Source: Oxyruncus cristatus (Eukaryota; Chordata; Aves; Passeriformes; Cotingidae). From it: a stretch of DNA of 64,000 nt. The notes beneath the pieces were generated by a model. It had not been told where the DNA came from, did not search any database, and saw only the letters and a program-made list of their open reading frames with translations. The stretch is from the NCBI GenBank assembly GCA_013399855.1, contig VXAY01005276.1:292180-356179 (forward strand), read 5' to 3'. The position numbers and the translations under genes were made by a program. Shown piece after piece: positions 48,660-61,767 of this stretch (the stretch's first letter is position 1; every line of letters starts with the position of its first letter).

Positions 48660-51600
48660 GTAGGGATTTTTTTTCCCACTTGTCAGGAATCAATTTTTGC
48701 TTGTAATATGATCTGTGACTGATTCATTCACGTTTTTCCTTAGGAGCCGTTTCTGATAATGTAAGTTCTCAGACCTTATTTGCACGTCCTGTAACACCTG
48801 AGCAGAGGGTTAAATTGGGAGCAGTCATGGAGTCGTTTGCCAAGTGTGCTTTTTTACACTTCAGCAAACTTTCTTTGATTATACAGTTTTACTTATCAAC
48901 AATCAAAAATACCAGGTAGTGATTGACCTGGCTTGCTTTGTTGCTTGCACCTTTGATCGAGGTGTTCTCCCTTGATATGTCAAATAGAATTAAAACAAAA
49001 TTTTTGGTGTTTAGTTATTAGTGAGGCCATAATTTTTTTTTTTTAAAGCTCTCCTATTTTTTTCTTCCAAAACACCTTTACCATGTTTTTTAATTTGTTC
49101 TCCTGCAGACTCTATTTGCATATCTAAATTCTGTTTGTGAAAAAGGCATGTATTAACACCCGTATGTTTGTCTGTGTATATACATACGGTTGTGGACCCA
49201 TCTGACTTGCACAAACCCCTGCAGGCACAAGCTTGGTTACCAATTTCAAGAAGTCTATTATGCATTTAGCCAAGAAATAAAGTAGTTAATTTCTTTGGAG
49301 TGCCTCTATGTTTCTTAAACAATTTTAATTTTCTGGAAAATTTGGGGACTTGCGCATTTTCTTACAGACCCCCCTGATTAGTTTAAAGGAGCTGCTTTGA
49401 GAAATTTGACTTCTAGCCTTTACTCTTTACTTTTCAGTTTTCATTTTCCTTGCTTTGTTTTATTGTCTTCTGTTGTTTGAGATTCCATTTTGAATTTGTC
49501 TTTTTTGGAGATCATTTAACATTTGTTTCTCTGTGTTCTTGACATGTTTCCTTTCCAATGGTATTGAATTCAGTTACATTTTGGTGGCTTTTCTCAAACG
49601 TTCCAAGTACAGCGATGGCTTCTGTTCTTCAGGATGTTTTCAGTTTGCCAGAAACTCTCAAGTATTTTATAAAGAGCCCTTTTTAAAGTGCTGGCTGTGT
49701 CTTTTATTTTTGTTTTCCATTTTGTTGACTGCCTGACTTCTGTTGAGGGCAGAACACCCCCGAATATCCTGATAGTTTGTTGTCCTCCAGCTCTTACATG
49801 GCCTAGAAGTTTGTGGCAAAGTCACAGGATGATGTCAGATGCTTCCATTCCAGCGTTAACTATTTTCTGTTACTGTTCTTGCTGGCTGAAATGATTTCTA
49901 TAAATAAATGCTGTGGCCACATTGCTACTGTAACATAATTTAAATGTGGTAAACAGACTTAGAGTAGTAATTTCTTAATGATGTCTGTGGATCGGTGGCG
50001 GCCTGCAGAAGCTGGGCCGCCGTGTTGTTTGCAGCTGCTGCTTTAAGTTAGAGACAAAATGTAAGTCCTGATGTTGGGAAAACTCCCTCGGGTTCATCGT
50101 GAAGAGGATGTTTTTCATTCATAAATGGGAGGGAACATGGTCTCTGGAGTTAGGAATGCCAAAGAACTGGGATAATGATACTTGTGCTGAATCCACCAAG
50201 TTTTCTCCTTTAAAACCAGGTAACAGAGTTCTCCTGTTTTCACATTAGCAGGAACACAGTGAGGTAATTTTCTTTTACCACTTCCTATTTGAAGATCTTT
50301 ACATGTTCTGGTGCGTGTGTAGAGCAGTTCTCCCTTTCCCCCCCTCTGAAAATAGCTCTGAAATCAGTGTTAATGCAGTTACGTGATATAGTACCACATA
50401 CTTTGGTGTTTGGGTTTGCTCAGCTCTTGTGGGATGGGCTGTAATGGTAAAGTTTGTAAAACACTCCAAGAATCCCTGTGCAGACACATAAAGCTGTGCC
50501 CAAAATGCGCAGCACTCAAGTCAGTAGTGCCTGTGCTGAGCCCAGGTAGTGAATTCTCTGTGACAAAGGCAGGGTTTAAATAGCTGCAAAATCTGTAAGG
50601 AAGTTACTGTGAAAGCGATGAAATTCAAAGCAGATTTCATTGCATTGACTTAAGTCTGTGCAATATTTGTAGTGAACATTGAATATTTCTGTAGCCACGA
50701 GTTTTGTGTGGGGAAGTTAAACTAGTGCAGCTGTCTCTTGTCTCCTGTCAGTCTAGAGAATAAAATTTGCATCAAGACAAAAGATAGCGTGGGAGGTGAT
50801 GGGGGCTTGGCTGGCCTATTTTGCCATTTATTCCAGACGCTGGAGTTGTTGTCCCAGACAGATTCCTCTTCCTGTCTGTTTGACTTCTGGTTCTTTAACA
50901 TCTTAAGAATAATTAAAAAAAAAAAAAATCATTTTTGCAGTAAGTTAAAGTCTCTGCTTCTGTGCACAGAAATTTGTTTTCCGTGCTTCTGGTCATGTCC
51001 ATTATCAGGAACTTGTACAGCTTTAAGAAAACTATTCAGGTCAGTCTATTTATACTAAGCGTGAATAATATGGTCCAGGTGTTGGACAAGGGAATCTGCT
51101 GTTCCTGATGTTGTTACAGGAAAGGTTCTCTGTTGGTTGACAGAGCTTTTTGGATAACTTGGTATGGGAACAACCATTATGTTTTGTAGTCAAATGTTGT
51201 GTAAATATTTAGTTATCAAATAAGTTTTGTAGGGATCAATTTCAAGGGAAGCTCAGCTATGTCTGCTTCAAGATAAAATAGATAGATTCTTTGCAAAGAA
51301 ATCATGTCTGTTGTGAAATGACTTATCAAAATATTCAGTTGTCAGAGTAGCAGCCTGGCATTGAAATTTTCAGATGATGATAAAATTGTTTTGAGAGAAT
51401 TGCCTTCCAGACTTTCTAAAGAAAGCTTCAAGCTTTATAACATCATGGTTCGTTTTCTTTGTTGAATTAGATCGGAAGATTGACTTCTTCTTTTTTTTTT
51501 TTTGTCAGGCAGGTAATCATTTCACTATCAAAAGCTGGAATTAGCCAAACAGAAAAATAATTACTTTTTTTGAATGTTACTAGAAGACCACCTATGCTAT

Positions 51601-52755
51601 GTCAAAAAATAATGGATTTTTTTCAGTTGTAATGAAATAAAAAAGGAAATACATTCCACTTGCAGAAATTGAAAAACTTCTGATAATTCTGAAATTCTGA
51701 AATACTGTAGTGGCACATGTTAGTAATAATTTATTAACGTCTTTTGTACATTTTTGGAATCCAAGGTTCTTTACAGTTCCCATTTCCACTTTTCGGTAGC
51801 ATGCTGTTCACAGTTTGAAGAAATCAGCAGGAATAGCAACATCTTTGGGGGGGGAAAGCAGTCGGTTCTCTCTTCATGACCTGCTGAGTGTTGGAACAAC
51901 ATCCCTTCCATCCTTTACATAATCTTTATATAACCCTTCGTTTCCTTTCTTTGCCGCTTTGCAGAAAGTTCCCTGGGCTTCCCCAGGGCGTGCCAGTTGT
52001 AGGGCAGTAATTTATGGAGGCACAGGAGTGAGTCCAGGGGCTTTATCGAGTTCCCTCTGAGGGACAGGGTAAGACTCTCCCCCTGCCTTCCGTAGCAGCT
52101 CCATGGTAGAAGCTTGGCTGGCTCAGGAGCAGTCTGTGACTAGTGTAGCTCAAGTCCTTTGTCAATAGTTTAATCCCAGCCCAGCCAGAACCCACTGATA
52201 GTCCCAGTGTCAGCAGAAACTCCTTTAAACCGGTTTCGGTATTTTCAGCTGCGACTTGTACGACAAGTAGTGGCTTGATGTATTGGGTCGCAGTTTGTAG
52301 ATTATAAGAGATGCTTTATTTCGTGTCACGGTGGTAATTAAGTTGTTTCCACGTACGTCTTCCTGATGTGATGTTGCAGATTACGTCTCTGCAGACATTT
52401 CTGCAAGAGCCAGCTCACACATTAACTCCAAAGAGCAACATGGAATCGTTATTCAATGAATATTTGATCTTTCTGTTGTTGAGGGATTCGAACTGCCACC
52501 TAAGTACTTCTAGCCTTAAAAATGTGTTCTCCTTTTGCATCTTTAAGCCAGCACTATATACTGCTTATATAACTGAAAAACATTTGTTTGCCATTTCATT
52601 TAAAGACGTAAAAATCTGTAGGTTAATGTAATTCTCAGTGTGCTACGGATGTGTCTGTGTAAGTACATTAATACCAAATGTTGTGAGTGATATTTGCATA
52701 AATGCTTGTGGAAGAAAACCTAACATTCCTTTTCCTCTGGAATTGTTCTTCCTAG
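48660..52755 (+). other. CYTH3: CYTH3 intron 4
   Basis: About 4.1 kb, GT-AG (GTAGGG ... TTCTTCCTAG). No exon or interspersed element recognised; only short T/A runs such as that near 51490. Its small frames have no family resemblance. Confidence 0.85.
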
Positions 52756-52874
52756 GGAATACAGTTCCTGATAGAAAATGACCTGCTGCAGAACACTGCA
52801 GAAGACATTGCACAGTTCCTTTATAAAGGAGAAGGATTAAATAAAACGGTAATTGGAGATTACCTCGGTGAAAG
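52756..52874 (+). CDS. CYTH3: CYTH3 exon 5: Sec7 domain, N-terminal helices
   Basis: The 119-bp exon encodes [20 protein letters not shown] followed by [19 protein letters not shown] and two bases of a split arginine. It forms the early Sec7 helices, including the conserved [10 protein letters not shown] and IGDYLG motifs. The segment [11 protein letters not shown] is closer to what I recall of CYTH1 (NTCEDIAQ) than of human CYTH3 (SSPEDVAQ), while the rest of the protein follows CYTH3. Confidence 0.96.
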
Positions 52875-55800
52875 GTAAAAGAGAAATATTGAAACTTTGT
52901 TCTTGAGTTTACAGAGCATATTTACAGGCTTTGGGTACTTCCCTTCCCCCTCACAGGCTGCATGAGAGAGCTACTCAACTACTCTATAAAAGCTACAGCG
53001 GGATGTGAAACTGCTGCAGCATTGTGATAGGGTTTTTTTCCTGTTAGGTTGTGGGATGATACTTAAATAACTGTAAATTTATTATTTTGAGAAAACCCTG
53101 AAATTTGGCTACAGTACAGAATTTAATACCTTAAGCTTTTGGAATGTCCGAGAGTTGTATTGCAACAGTTCTGGTACCTCTTGGTGCTGTATCCAGAGAA
53201 GAGTGATTGACAATCAGTAATAATCAGACAGTAAAGAGATTACTTATTAAAATGGGTAGTCCCTGAGACAATAGTTGTTATCAGGTTTTGGTGTTCTCAT
53301 CTTCCCTGCACAGAGACTTCCCGTGAGTCAGTAAGTGTCTCAAAGGGCAGCTGCACAGGATCTTTATCAATCCTAGTACAAGAAACATGGAACATGTATA
53401 TTAATGCAACTATTGCAAAACACAGCCAGGATGCAAATGACTTCCATTGCTGTGCAACCCAGGAATTGATTTTGGAAAAGGCAGCCGAGAGACGAGCAGT
53501 GCGGGGTGGGTTGGAGTGTGTGTGTGTGACGTGCTGGCACATGTTCAGGTGCCAGTTGTGGAGGTTTAGCAGTTGACTCATTTAGGATAAACTCCTGTGG
53601 GGATGTGTTGTGGCAGATCCGTTTTTGAGACACCCCAGTCTGCTTTACAGCATCAACAGCTCAGTTTGTGCTCAGCGATTTCCTCTTGACATTTTTAGGT
53701 TTAATGGAAGTTTTTACTGTAATACGGATCTTTGGAAAAAGAGATCTTCACTATGGAGTCTCTATACAGGATATGTAGACATGGCAGCAGTTTTTATGCA
53801 ACAGAATCGTGTTGCTTCTCTTGAATATTTTGACCGTCAGTGTGATAAAATCACTTAGTTGTTAATGTCAATAATTGCAAAATTGTAACAAGGCCTGTAT
53901 AAAGCAGTCTGTGTTCTCTTCTGAGAGCTGCACCTTGGTATCATCTTCTGAAACACTTCCAGTCTTTCTAGCCCTATTCCCAGAATCCTGTGCTTGTGCA
54001 GAAAGGTCTTGCCAGTATGTCCAAACTCACTGGAATCATCAGTAATATTCATGTGATTTATTTTTAAGTGAGTGCACATTTAAAATTTAAAAAGTTATTG
54101 CTCGTTCTGCTGCTTCCCTGGCAGGGATGGTGGGCGGCACTGTGGTCTAATCTGACAACACAGGGGCAACCTTTCTTAATCCTGAGTATGTGTAGAGAGA
54201 AATAATGCAATTCAGTTTTATCTTCTGAGTTGTTCAAGACTTATATACTGGCAAATTTAGTGGTCACACTGAATAGCAAATTCAATCAGGATATTTCCTA
54301 TAGATGTATGAACTGGAGAATAAGGTCTTGGGAGAAATGAAAAAAATTGACACACTGCTCCTATTTTGCCACAAGGCAGAAGCAGTCTGTCCATTTTAAG
54401 GAGCAGTTGAAATCAAAAGGAATGTTTAAAATTATCTTCTGCTTTAAAAGGAACTTTTATTCAGTGTATCCAGTCAGTCCACATAAATTGGTTTTTTGTG
54501 TGTTTCTTCATTTCTGTGGAGGGTGGAATATTAACATGGTAATAGGAAAGCAAATGGTATTTCTTTCTATTTTTTTTCTCTTCACATATATGAATTAGTA
54601 AGGGGGTGGCAGTGAAGAGATGACAATCTGATTATCAGGAATGTGTATGGAAATTTCCAGGTAGCTGTGTCTGGAGTGGGGAATTGGTTCATCATACTCT
54701 GTTGAACTGCAACATTAATTTCATGGGATCCTAATAATTTTTATTCATGTTTCTCTGAAAAGAAGGTATTATGCCTTTAGGTCTGGGGGTGAAATAACTA
54801 CCCTGAGATAAAACAAAATGTGACAATTGAGGTGTCTTAAGCTGCTAGTTTTGCCTTTGTGACTCCCTCAGAAACAGGCCATCAAGTGATTTGTGCTGTG
54901 TGAATGGCAGAGAACATTAGAGATGAGCTTTTGCTGATCACTAACTTTTGTCAAGGCATTTGGAATCTGAGGACGTTCTCTTTTACTTTGCCACTCCCTC
55001 TTGGGGGCCCATCGTGAATTACTTCTGCATTCTAGCTAAATATAGCTGAAGACAAGACCAGGGTAGTCAACGGAATGAAATATTTGTATGACATTCTGCC
55101 ATAAAGAGATGTATTTTAAATTACTGACTTTCTAGTCTTATAGCACTCAACAAACTGAAAAAAGGTGAATGGTAAAATGGAGTGAGAAAGCACCTAAAAA
55201 GTTACAATAAATAAGGGATGAATTACATCCTGTAAAAGATTTAAGATTTATTTCTCTGTGGGTAAGTCTTCACTTAGTGGCTTCCTAGACCTTTCATGTT
55301 ACTTGGCTGGTGTCCTTGGAGGTGTCCCCAGCACAAGTATCACAAACATATAAACAAAATCAGTATTTTGCTCGGTAGCACCCCTGTGGATGCTCTCTTT
55401 TGTTACACTGTGATGCCACTTCACTGGGAAGCAGTCGCACAGTTGGATTGTGCATTGCTAAATTTGCTGAGAATGGCTTTGATTTGCTTGGCAGAGCTGG
55501 TGTGTTTTTCTGTCAGCAATGTGGGAACATCGCAGTGAATGAATAGTTGGCTTTAAGGTATTTACTGGTGAGTGTTAGAGGTCAGTCTGACTGTGCAGTT
55601 AGTCAGTAATGCAACAGATCATTCTTGGGGGTGCACACCTTTCTATTTTCGGGTGGAGGCTGATATGCAACATTCTGTCTTGGTGATGTATTTGAAGCAC
55701 ACCCTGAGGATTAGAAACCTTTATGCTTCTGGCATATGAGCTCCGTGATGGTGCAGGCTGAATTCTGTCTGCATCCAAATAGTTTTGTGTTCATCAATGT

Positions 55801-56547
55801 TTAAATGTTACTTTTGCATTTCAACACCTTTGTAGCAAGCAAAGCATCATTTGACTCCTGATTTACCTAGAAATGTGAAAGATGGAACGAGAGGAAGCTC
55901 ATTCAAAACCTATTCTGATTTTAGTTAACTTTAATTGTAACAGTTTTTGAGAGTGGAATAAGAATACAATACATACTAAGTAGCTCTTTTCAAAAACTGT
56001 TCTTTTTCTTGCATGCAATCAGCTGAAGCATTTTTGTTTCTTAGCTTTGTACTTAAATTAAGATACTGCTTTAATATTTTCTGTTCTTAGAGGGGAAAAA
56101 GGATAGTTTGTTTTTCATGTTCTTTATGGAGATAGAAATTAATTTTCCACTGACCATTGTTTAACAGTTCATGACACAATGAATTAATTCTTTCTGCGAA
56201 AGGATTTACCAAATACATTTGTCGGGTATCATCGTATATCAAGGCAGGTGCAGTAATAACAGATGTGAAGCAAAGAAAGCCAGGCCGTTTTGGGGTAATT
56301 TAAATCAGCAGTTCTAAACTCAGTTTCAGTGCACTGGCTCTTGTTGACCTACCAGCAAAAATGGGCAAAACACTAGTGTTAAATATTAAAATACCTCTCA
56401 AATAAATGTGTAGGCTATTTCTAAGGACGTGATTTGATCAGTATAATTGTTTATTTCCTTGCTTATTCTCGGAAGCAAATAGAGATAACTAACAGGTCTT
56501 TAAGGGTCAGAACTGCAATTGTCTCTTTCCTTTTTTGTTTTTCATAG
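52875..56547 (+). other. CYTH3: CYTH3 intron 5
   Basis: About 3.7 kb, GT-AG (GTAAAA ... TTTTTCATAG). Contains a short TG run near 53515-53527. No further element recognised. Confidence 0.85.
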
Positions 56548-56628
56548 AGATGAATTTAATATTAAAGTTCTTCAGGCTTTTGTTGAACTCCATGAGTTCG
56601 CTGATCTCAATCTTGTACAAGCCTTAAG
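56548..56628 (+). CDS. CYTH3: CYTH3 exon 6: Sec7 domain, middle helices
   Basis: The 81-bp exon completes the arginine of GER and encodes [20 protein letters not shown] then NLVQAL, ending with two bases of the next arginine. Donor AAG|GTGAGT is consensus. [11 protein letters not shown] and LNLVQALR are standard Sec7 helices just before the catalytic loop. Confidence 0.96.
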
Positions 56629-58660
56629 GTGAGTAAATTCTTTCTGATTTTTGACCTGAACTTCCTTTATCGAATTGCATGTTCATATGAGTCACTGTGT
56701 TGATTTATTGGTCAGAAAGCTGCTCTACAGCTCAGCACAACTGTACTGAGCATTACTGTGCAACTGAGCAGAGACAGCTCTGTTTAACCCTTCCCATGGC
56801 TTGTGTGTGTGCTGCCCTTGGGGGTGACAACCTGATTATTTCAGACATACAAGCCACTAAAACGTAGCTGTAACTCCTTGGTGTTCCTGCCACGTGGACA
56901 TTTAAAGATCAGTTTTAAATCTTAGCACAGAGATAGGTTAAAAAAGGAACAAACTCTTTAAATAAACAAATAATTTTCTTCCTCCTTTCCTTCCACCTCA
57001 ACTTGTCCCTCTGGGCAGGGATGGGGAGAAATCCTCTGGCCATAATCAGTGGTGATGTTCAATTGCAAAGAGATAAACTTTGGAACAAGTGATTTCTTTG
57101 TACTTCCCACAGAGTTCCCCCCTTGTCATGTGAAAGAAGGTGTGATTTCTCAGTATGGTTTTTTTCCCCTTGCTGAATGAACGGTTCACTTGATTTCTCT
57201 GGGCTGCTTGCACACAGTGACCTTGTGAGGTCCCTTCTCCTCTCCGTGAAAATCTGTAACAGATCAAGCCAATTAAGTTGGCTCAGACAGTTCTGCCTGT
57301 TTAGTTGCCGCAAGTGACTCCCTCCTGACACCAGATAAATGGGAATGTCCGTGTGATCCTTGTTTCTGGTGCAGTGCCTTGTGATGCCGAGTCAGAACAG
57401 CTTTGCTATGGTTGAGTGATGTGGTGATGATAACTTGAGCTGCCTGAGATTTGAGCCAAGGAAGCCTTTTCTGTGGCTGCAGAAGCTTGTTGGGGAGGCT
57501 TCGTGTTCCTGTCCCTTTTACCCAATTTAACGTTAGGTTTGACTTTATTCTTCCTTAGCAGCTGCTTCTATTAAATGTTTGTATTTTGGTAGCTTACAAA
57601 ATTCGTGGTCTGGAACGTTGCACGAGGTGAGTAAAAGAGTATCTGGAGCTGACAAACTAAAGATGGCCTGTGACACTTTAATACAATGTCCTAAAAACTG
57701 ATGAAGACAGGAATAAATTGATATTATATTGGCATCCAGTGTACAGGGAATAGCGAGGACTTGTTTTGCATGGCAGAGCATGTAACTTTGCTGGTTCAGA
57801 CCCTGGTTTAATTCAGATAATTCTTTTGCTGAGAGATAAAAGAATAAATGATGAAATTCATTGGAACTTTTCAGTACCACAGTGTGCCAAAAGTAAATTT
57901 GTGAAGACTTCTGTCCTGTATGCATTCCAGTGTACCTACAAGTAGAAACAGTAAACCACAAAAGTCAACTCTGTATTCCAGTCCATGATGCTAAAACAGC
58001 AGCGCAGATCTACTGCACATATTACAAAATTACTGAAATCTTAACATCAGTCATTCTTTTTAAGACCTAGGTCTGAGTCTTGTAGGGTGAACTTAGAGTA
58101 GACAGGCAGCATCTCTCTGAACACTGAGGTTTTCTTGCTGTTGTTACTATCTTTAAAGTGGTTTTGATGAGTTTCAGTAAAGATGTTAAGTCTTTTTTTG
58201 TATTCCTTGTTTCTCTCCCCTACCAGAAATACTTTGTGTAGTGTGTCTTTTTACATTGTAAGTAAAGTCTAGCTGACTGTTCATTGCTTTTTGTAGCCAG
58301 GAAACCCAGGGAGGATTGAACTAATTTTTTTTCTTCCCCCAAAGCATTCTCATGGCAAAAATGGGATGCATACAGAAAATTGTTTACTAGTCTGGAAAAA
58401 AGAGAGAGCCTCAGAATATGAACTGCCATATTATCTTGCCTGATAGCATGCAGTGTTGCTGGCTGAATTTCTGGGCTAGCCATCTGTGCATGTTGCTTTA
58501 TAATAGCTCCTGACTTGTGTGTTGAGAGATTGAGAACATATTTCTAGGACATTCTATATAGACAGTGCTGATTTATTTTGTTGTTTGTTTCGGATTGTTA
58601 GTAATATATGTTTAACATGTAAATATTGGGATGTGTAACAACTCTTCTTCCCTTCTGTAG
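56629..58660 (+). other. CYTH3: CYTH3 intron 6
   Basis: About 2.0 kb, GT-AG (GTGAGT ... CCCTTCTGTAG). Nothing else recognised. Confidence 0.88.
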
Positions 58661-58773
58661 GCAGTTTCTGTGGAGCTTCAGACTCCCAGGAGAAGCTCAA
58701 AAAATCGATCGTATGATGGAAGCTTTTGCTTCACGTTATTGCCTTTGTAACCCAGGAGTCTTCCAGTCTACAG
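58661..58773 (+). CDS. CYTH3: CYTH3 exon 7: Sec7 catalytic loop with the glutamic finger
   Basis: The 113-bp exon encodes [20 protein letters not shown] and continues to [11 protein letters not shown] plus one base of an aspartate codon. [12 protein letters not shown] is Sec7 motif 1. Its Glu in PGEAQ (about residue 161 in human-like numbering) is the catalytic finger that displaces Mg and the GDP beta-phosphate from Arf, and it is intact. Donor is ACAG|GTTAGT. Confidence 0.97.
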
Positions 58774-60155
58774 GTTAGTCCCAGGAGACAGCAGAGGTTC
58801 TTAAGTACATGCATGATGCAAACATAAATTAATATATATGTTCTTCTGCAACTGGTGCAAGGAGACAATGGCCAGTTTGGAAATTCAGGTCAGAATAATA
58901 TGTGAAATGAGAAGTTTCTGAGAACTGAGAAAATGTGACTGTCCAATCCAGGCAATGCAAACTTATGGTTAGAATGCATTTCCATTTATAAAACTTCAGC
59001 ATTAATATATATCTAAGTCAATTAAAGTATAAAACACACTTCAGAAATTTCGCCAAAGATTCTGTCAAGCGATTGGGAAAGAAAGATTCTCAGGGGTTTA
59101 AGGGGTTTATAGGTTGGGTGGTCTCGTCTGTCAGTTATAAGGACTTTGTTACCTCACTGTCTCAGTATCAAGTTCACCTGTATGTGGCTATAGTGTATTA
59201 TCTGGAAAGTCATCCATTCTCTTTAGCAGTCTGCTCAGCAATAATTGATCTCAGTTAGAAATGCACCTCAGTTTCCCATTGAGTTATTTGGTTTGGGATT
59301 ACTCAGAGCATAAAAGCTACCAGAACTTTGTGATACTGCCCAGAACACTGGGGATCATTGGTCTGTTTGGTTATAGTTTGCTGTTTATCACTTAATTTGA
59401 GGAACAGATAGGCCAGGAAAAGGTTGATGTAGAGCAGGTAAACTCTGAACACTGGAGATGAAAATACTGAAAACAAAATGCTGAAGATGCATGAATATTT
59501 TTCCTCTGTGTAGCAGAGAGGTTTCCATTCTGCTTTTTCTTACACAGAATCTTGTAGTTGAACTCTGGGAGAATTTACTATCATCATAACGGTGTCAAGA
59601 GGCACGCTAAGATTTTCTTTGTCATCTTCTGATATTATCCAGTAGTACTGGCTACCTCCTGTATGCCAAGGAATTGAGTCAGTGTCATTTTCAGTCTTTC
59701 TAAATGCAATTCAAAATATTATTTTGAAGAGACAGTTCTTTCTCTCTGGAGAAAGCTTTGGAAATACTCGTGAGTAGGAGGAGGCTGATTGACCAAGTTT
59801 ATTATAGGATCTACCACATGATCTAGGCAGTCTGCGTGCAGAGAACATTTTGCCCAACAACACTTCAGTGTTTTAAGTGAAATGCTAATTTAGGGTGGTA
59901 GCAATGATTTCATAAGAGTTAATTTTTTTTTTTTTTGGGTTCTCATGCTGTTTTTCTCGTAGTGACTTTTAATTTGAAAGGTAATGTTTTTCTTCTTGGG
60001 CTTACTTCAACAGTTTAAAGAAAGATTTGAGACTTTCATGTCCGGTGGTCAGGAATTTTTGACTACCTGTTTCTTTATCAACCAGGGTGAGCTGTGTGTT
60101 AATGTTACAGATTGGTGCCACAAGACACAGACCATTTTTGCCCCTCTGATTTCAG
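58774..60155 (+). other. CYTH3: CYTH3 intron 7
   Basis: About 1.4 kb, GT-AG (GTTAGT ... CTGATTTCAG). The sequence just before the acceptor stays open in the exon 8 frame for about 170 bases, but this upstream part has no Sec7 similarity and the exon boundary is set by the splice site. Confidence 0.88.
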
Positions 60156-60304
60156 ATACGTGCTACGTGCTCTCCTTTGCCATCATCATGTTGAACACCA
60201 GCCTGCACAACCACAACGTACGAGATAAACCAACCGTGGAGAGGTTTATCTCCATGAATCGAGGCATTAATGAAGGTGGAGACCTCCCAGAGGAATTACT
60301 ACGG
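60156..60304 (+). CDS. CYTH3: CYTH3 exon 8: Sec7 Arf-binding groove
   Basis: The 149-bp exon encodes [20 protein letters not shown] then [10 protein letters not shown] and on to [10 protein letters not shown]. It contains Sec7 motif 2, which with motif 1 forms the hydrophobic groove for Arf switch regions. The Phe-Ala of SFAII, the Ser of NTSLH and the Pro of RDKP correspond to residues known in ARNO to make cytohesins resistant to brefeldin A, so resistance is predicted. Donor CGG|GTAAGA, phase 0. Confidence 0.97.
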
Positions 60305-61094
60305 GTAAGACAAGGCGTGGCTTGGTGTTTTCGATAGCAGACATAAAAGTGTGTGCAACAGTTCTCGGGCAGATTTGTCAAGGGAGGGCGAGGAGAACAT
60401 TTTCTAGCTTGCATAACCACTTGAGCAGCTGAAAGAAGCTTGTTGTGATAATCGCAGCTGCTTTGAGCTCGTTCTCCCTATACCCAACCTTTTGTTGAGG
60501 AGAGGAGATTTCAGAGCAAACACTCTGTGTGTGTGTCTCAGTAGTTTGCTGATGGCAAAATTCTCCTGGAATTGGCTTCTTATGAAAAAAAGTAGTATTT
60601 CTGGACCAGTCAGAGAAAACTGGAAAAAATAGTAAAAATAATTGATCATTGCCTCTCAATTCTTTTCATGTGTCCTGTGGAGCTCCCTCATGTCCCTTGA
60701 GATACGAGTAAAAACATGTATTTTAAGACAGTGTGATGGCCCACCCCATTTTCTGAAAACCCAGATTCATTTGGCAAAACTTTTTCTAAAAGAGACCTCA
60801 TGCTGAAACCTTTGAAATGCTGAATGCTGAAGTTAAATTAAAGTGTCTTTGCTGGGAGTGCTTATGAAATTGGTACTAAAAAGGGAGACTCGTTTATAGA
60901 TGAAGTGGTTTAAAATCGAACTTGATGGAAGTAGTAAGCAAAGATGGAGAAGGGAGGGTCCAGTATTTGAGGGACAGTATTTCCTGTGCTTTTAATACAA
61001 ACAACCTGAGAAGCAGTTAGATATCCTGGTTGCATTTTCTGTCAAGACATTTATTAATGAGGTCTTTTTCCTTTCTTTTTTTTCATTCTTCTAG
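60305..61094 (+). other. CYTH3: CYTH3 intron 8
   Basis: 790 bp, GT-AG, with a strongly pyrimidine-rich 3' end (TTTCCTTTCTTTTTTTTCAT then TCTTCTAG). Nothing else recognised. Confidence 0.9.
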
Positions 61095-61206
61095 AATTTA
61101 TACGAAAGTATTAAGAATGAGCCGTTTAAAATTCCAGAGGATGATGGAAATGACCTAACACATACTTTTTTTAATCCAGATAGAGAAGGTTGGCTGCTGA
61201 AATTAG
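61095..61206 (+). CDS. CYTH3: CYTH3 exon 9: Sec7-PH linker and start of the PH domain
   Basis: The 112-bp exon encodes [20 protein letters not shown] then [17 protein letters not shown] plus one base (G) of a glycine codon. It covers the last Sec7 helix, the linker that in the family folds back onto Sec7 for autoinhibition, and PH strand 1 (REGWLLKL). It stops exactly at the glycine loop that contacts phosphoinositide head groups. Donor is TTAG|GTTAGT. Confidence 0.97.
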
Positions 61207-61767
61207 GTTAGTCACAAGGGCAGTTGTGCTGCTGGGTGTTTGTTCATTGTTAGCATGTTTGCTGCTTCTGTGTCTTTATCTGCTTTCTTGGGAAGGTAAC
61301 AGGATTAACCCTGCATTTAAAAATGGATGAACCAAAATAAGTAGCTCCTTTACGTGTGAAGGCCGTTACTTCTTATTTTGTGTCTCCAAATTAGCAGTCT
61401 CGTTTCAGACTTCGGAGTTTTATTTCTGAGATACAAGAAATAAAACCTCAGCTACAAAAAGGAAACGCCACATGGTATTTGCCACATGCTGTGACTGATA
61501 AATAACAACTAAGTCTCCATAAGATCATTTCAGAAAACTGTGTGATACTTCAACTCAGTTTTCTGCCTACAAAAAAAAAGGATTTCTCCTCAAACGGTTA
61601 TTTTTGTATGTCTTTATTTTTCCATATTATTTGTGAGTTTCTCTTGGTTTGGTTTTGGCTATGATTTTTTAATGAGTGGTTTAAATGTGCCTTCTTGTTT
61701 TCCTTATGGCCTATGACCTATCACCTTTCTGTTCTGTGACTGGCTGTCTCTGCTTATTCTGCATTAG
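61207..61767 (+). other. CYTH3: CYTH3 intron 9 (before the microexon)
   Basis: 561 bp, GT-AG if the microexon is used. Its last 80 bases are pyrimidine-rich and contain two TGC triplets within 20 bases of the acceptor. Confidence 0.75.

Noticed and set aside
59984..60337. 117-codon frame including exon 8
   Set aside because: Only 60156-60304 is CYTH3; the upstream part is intron without similarity and the downstream part passes the donor at 60305.
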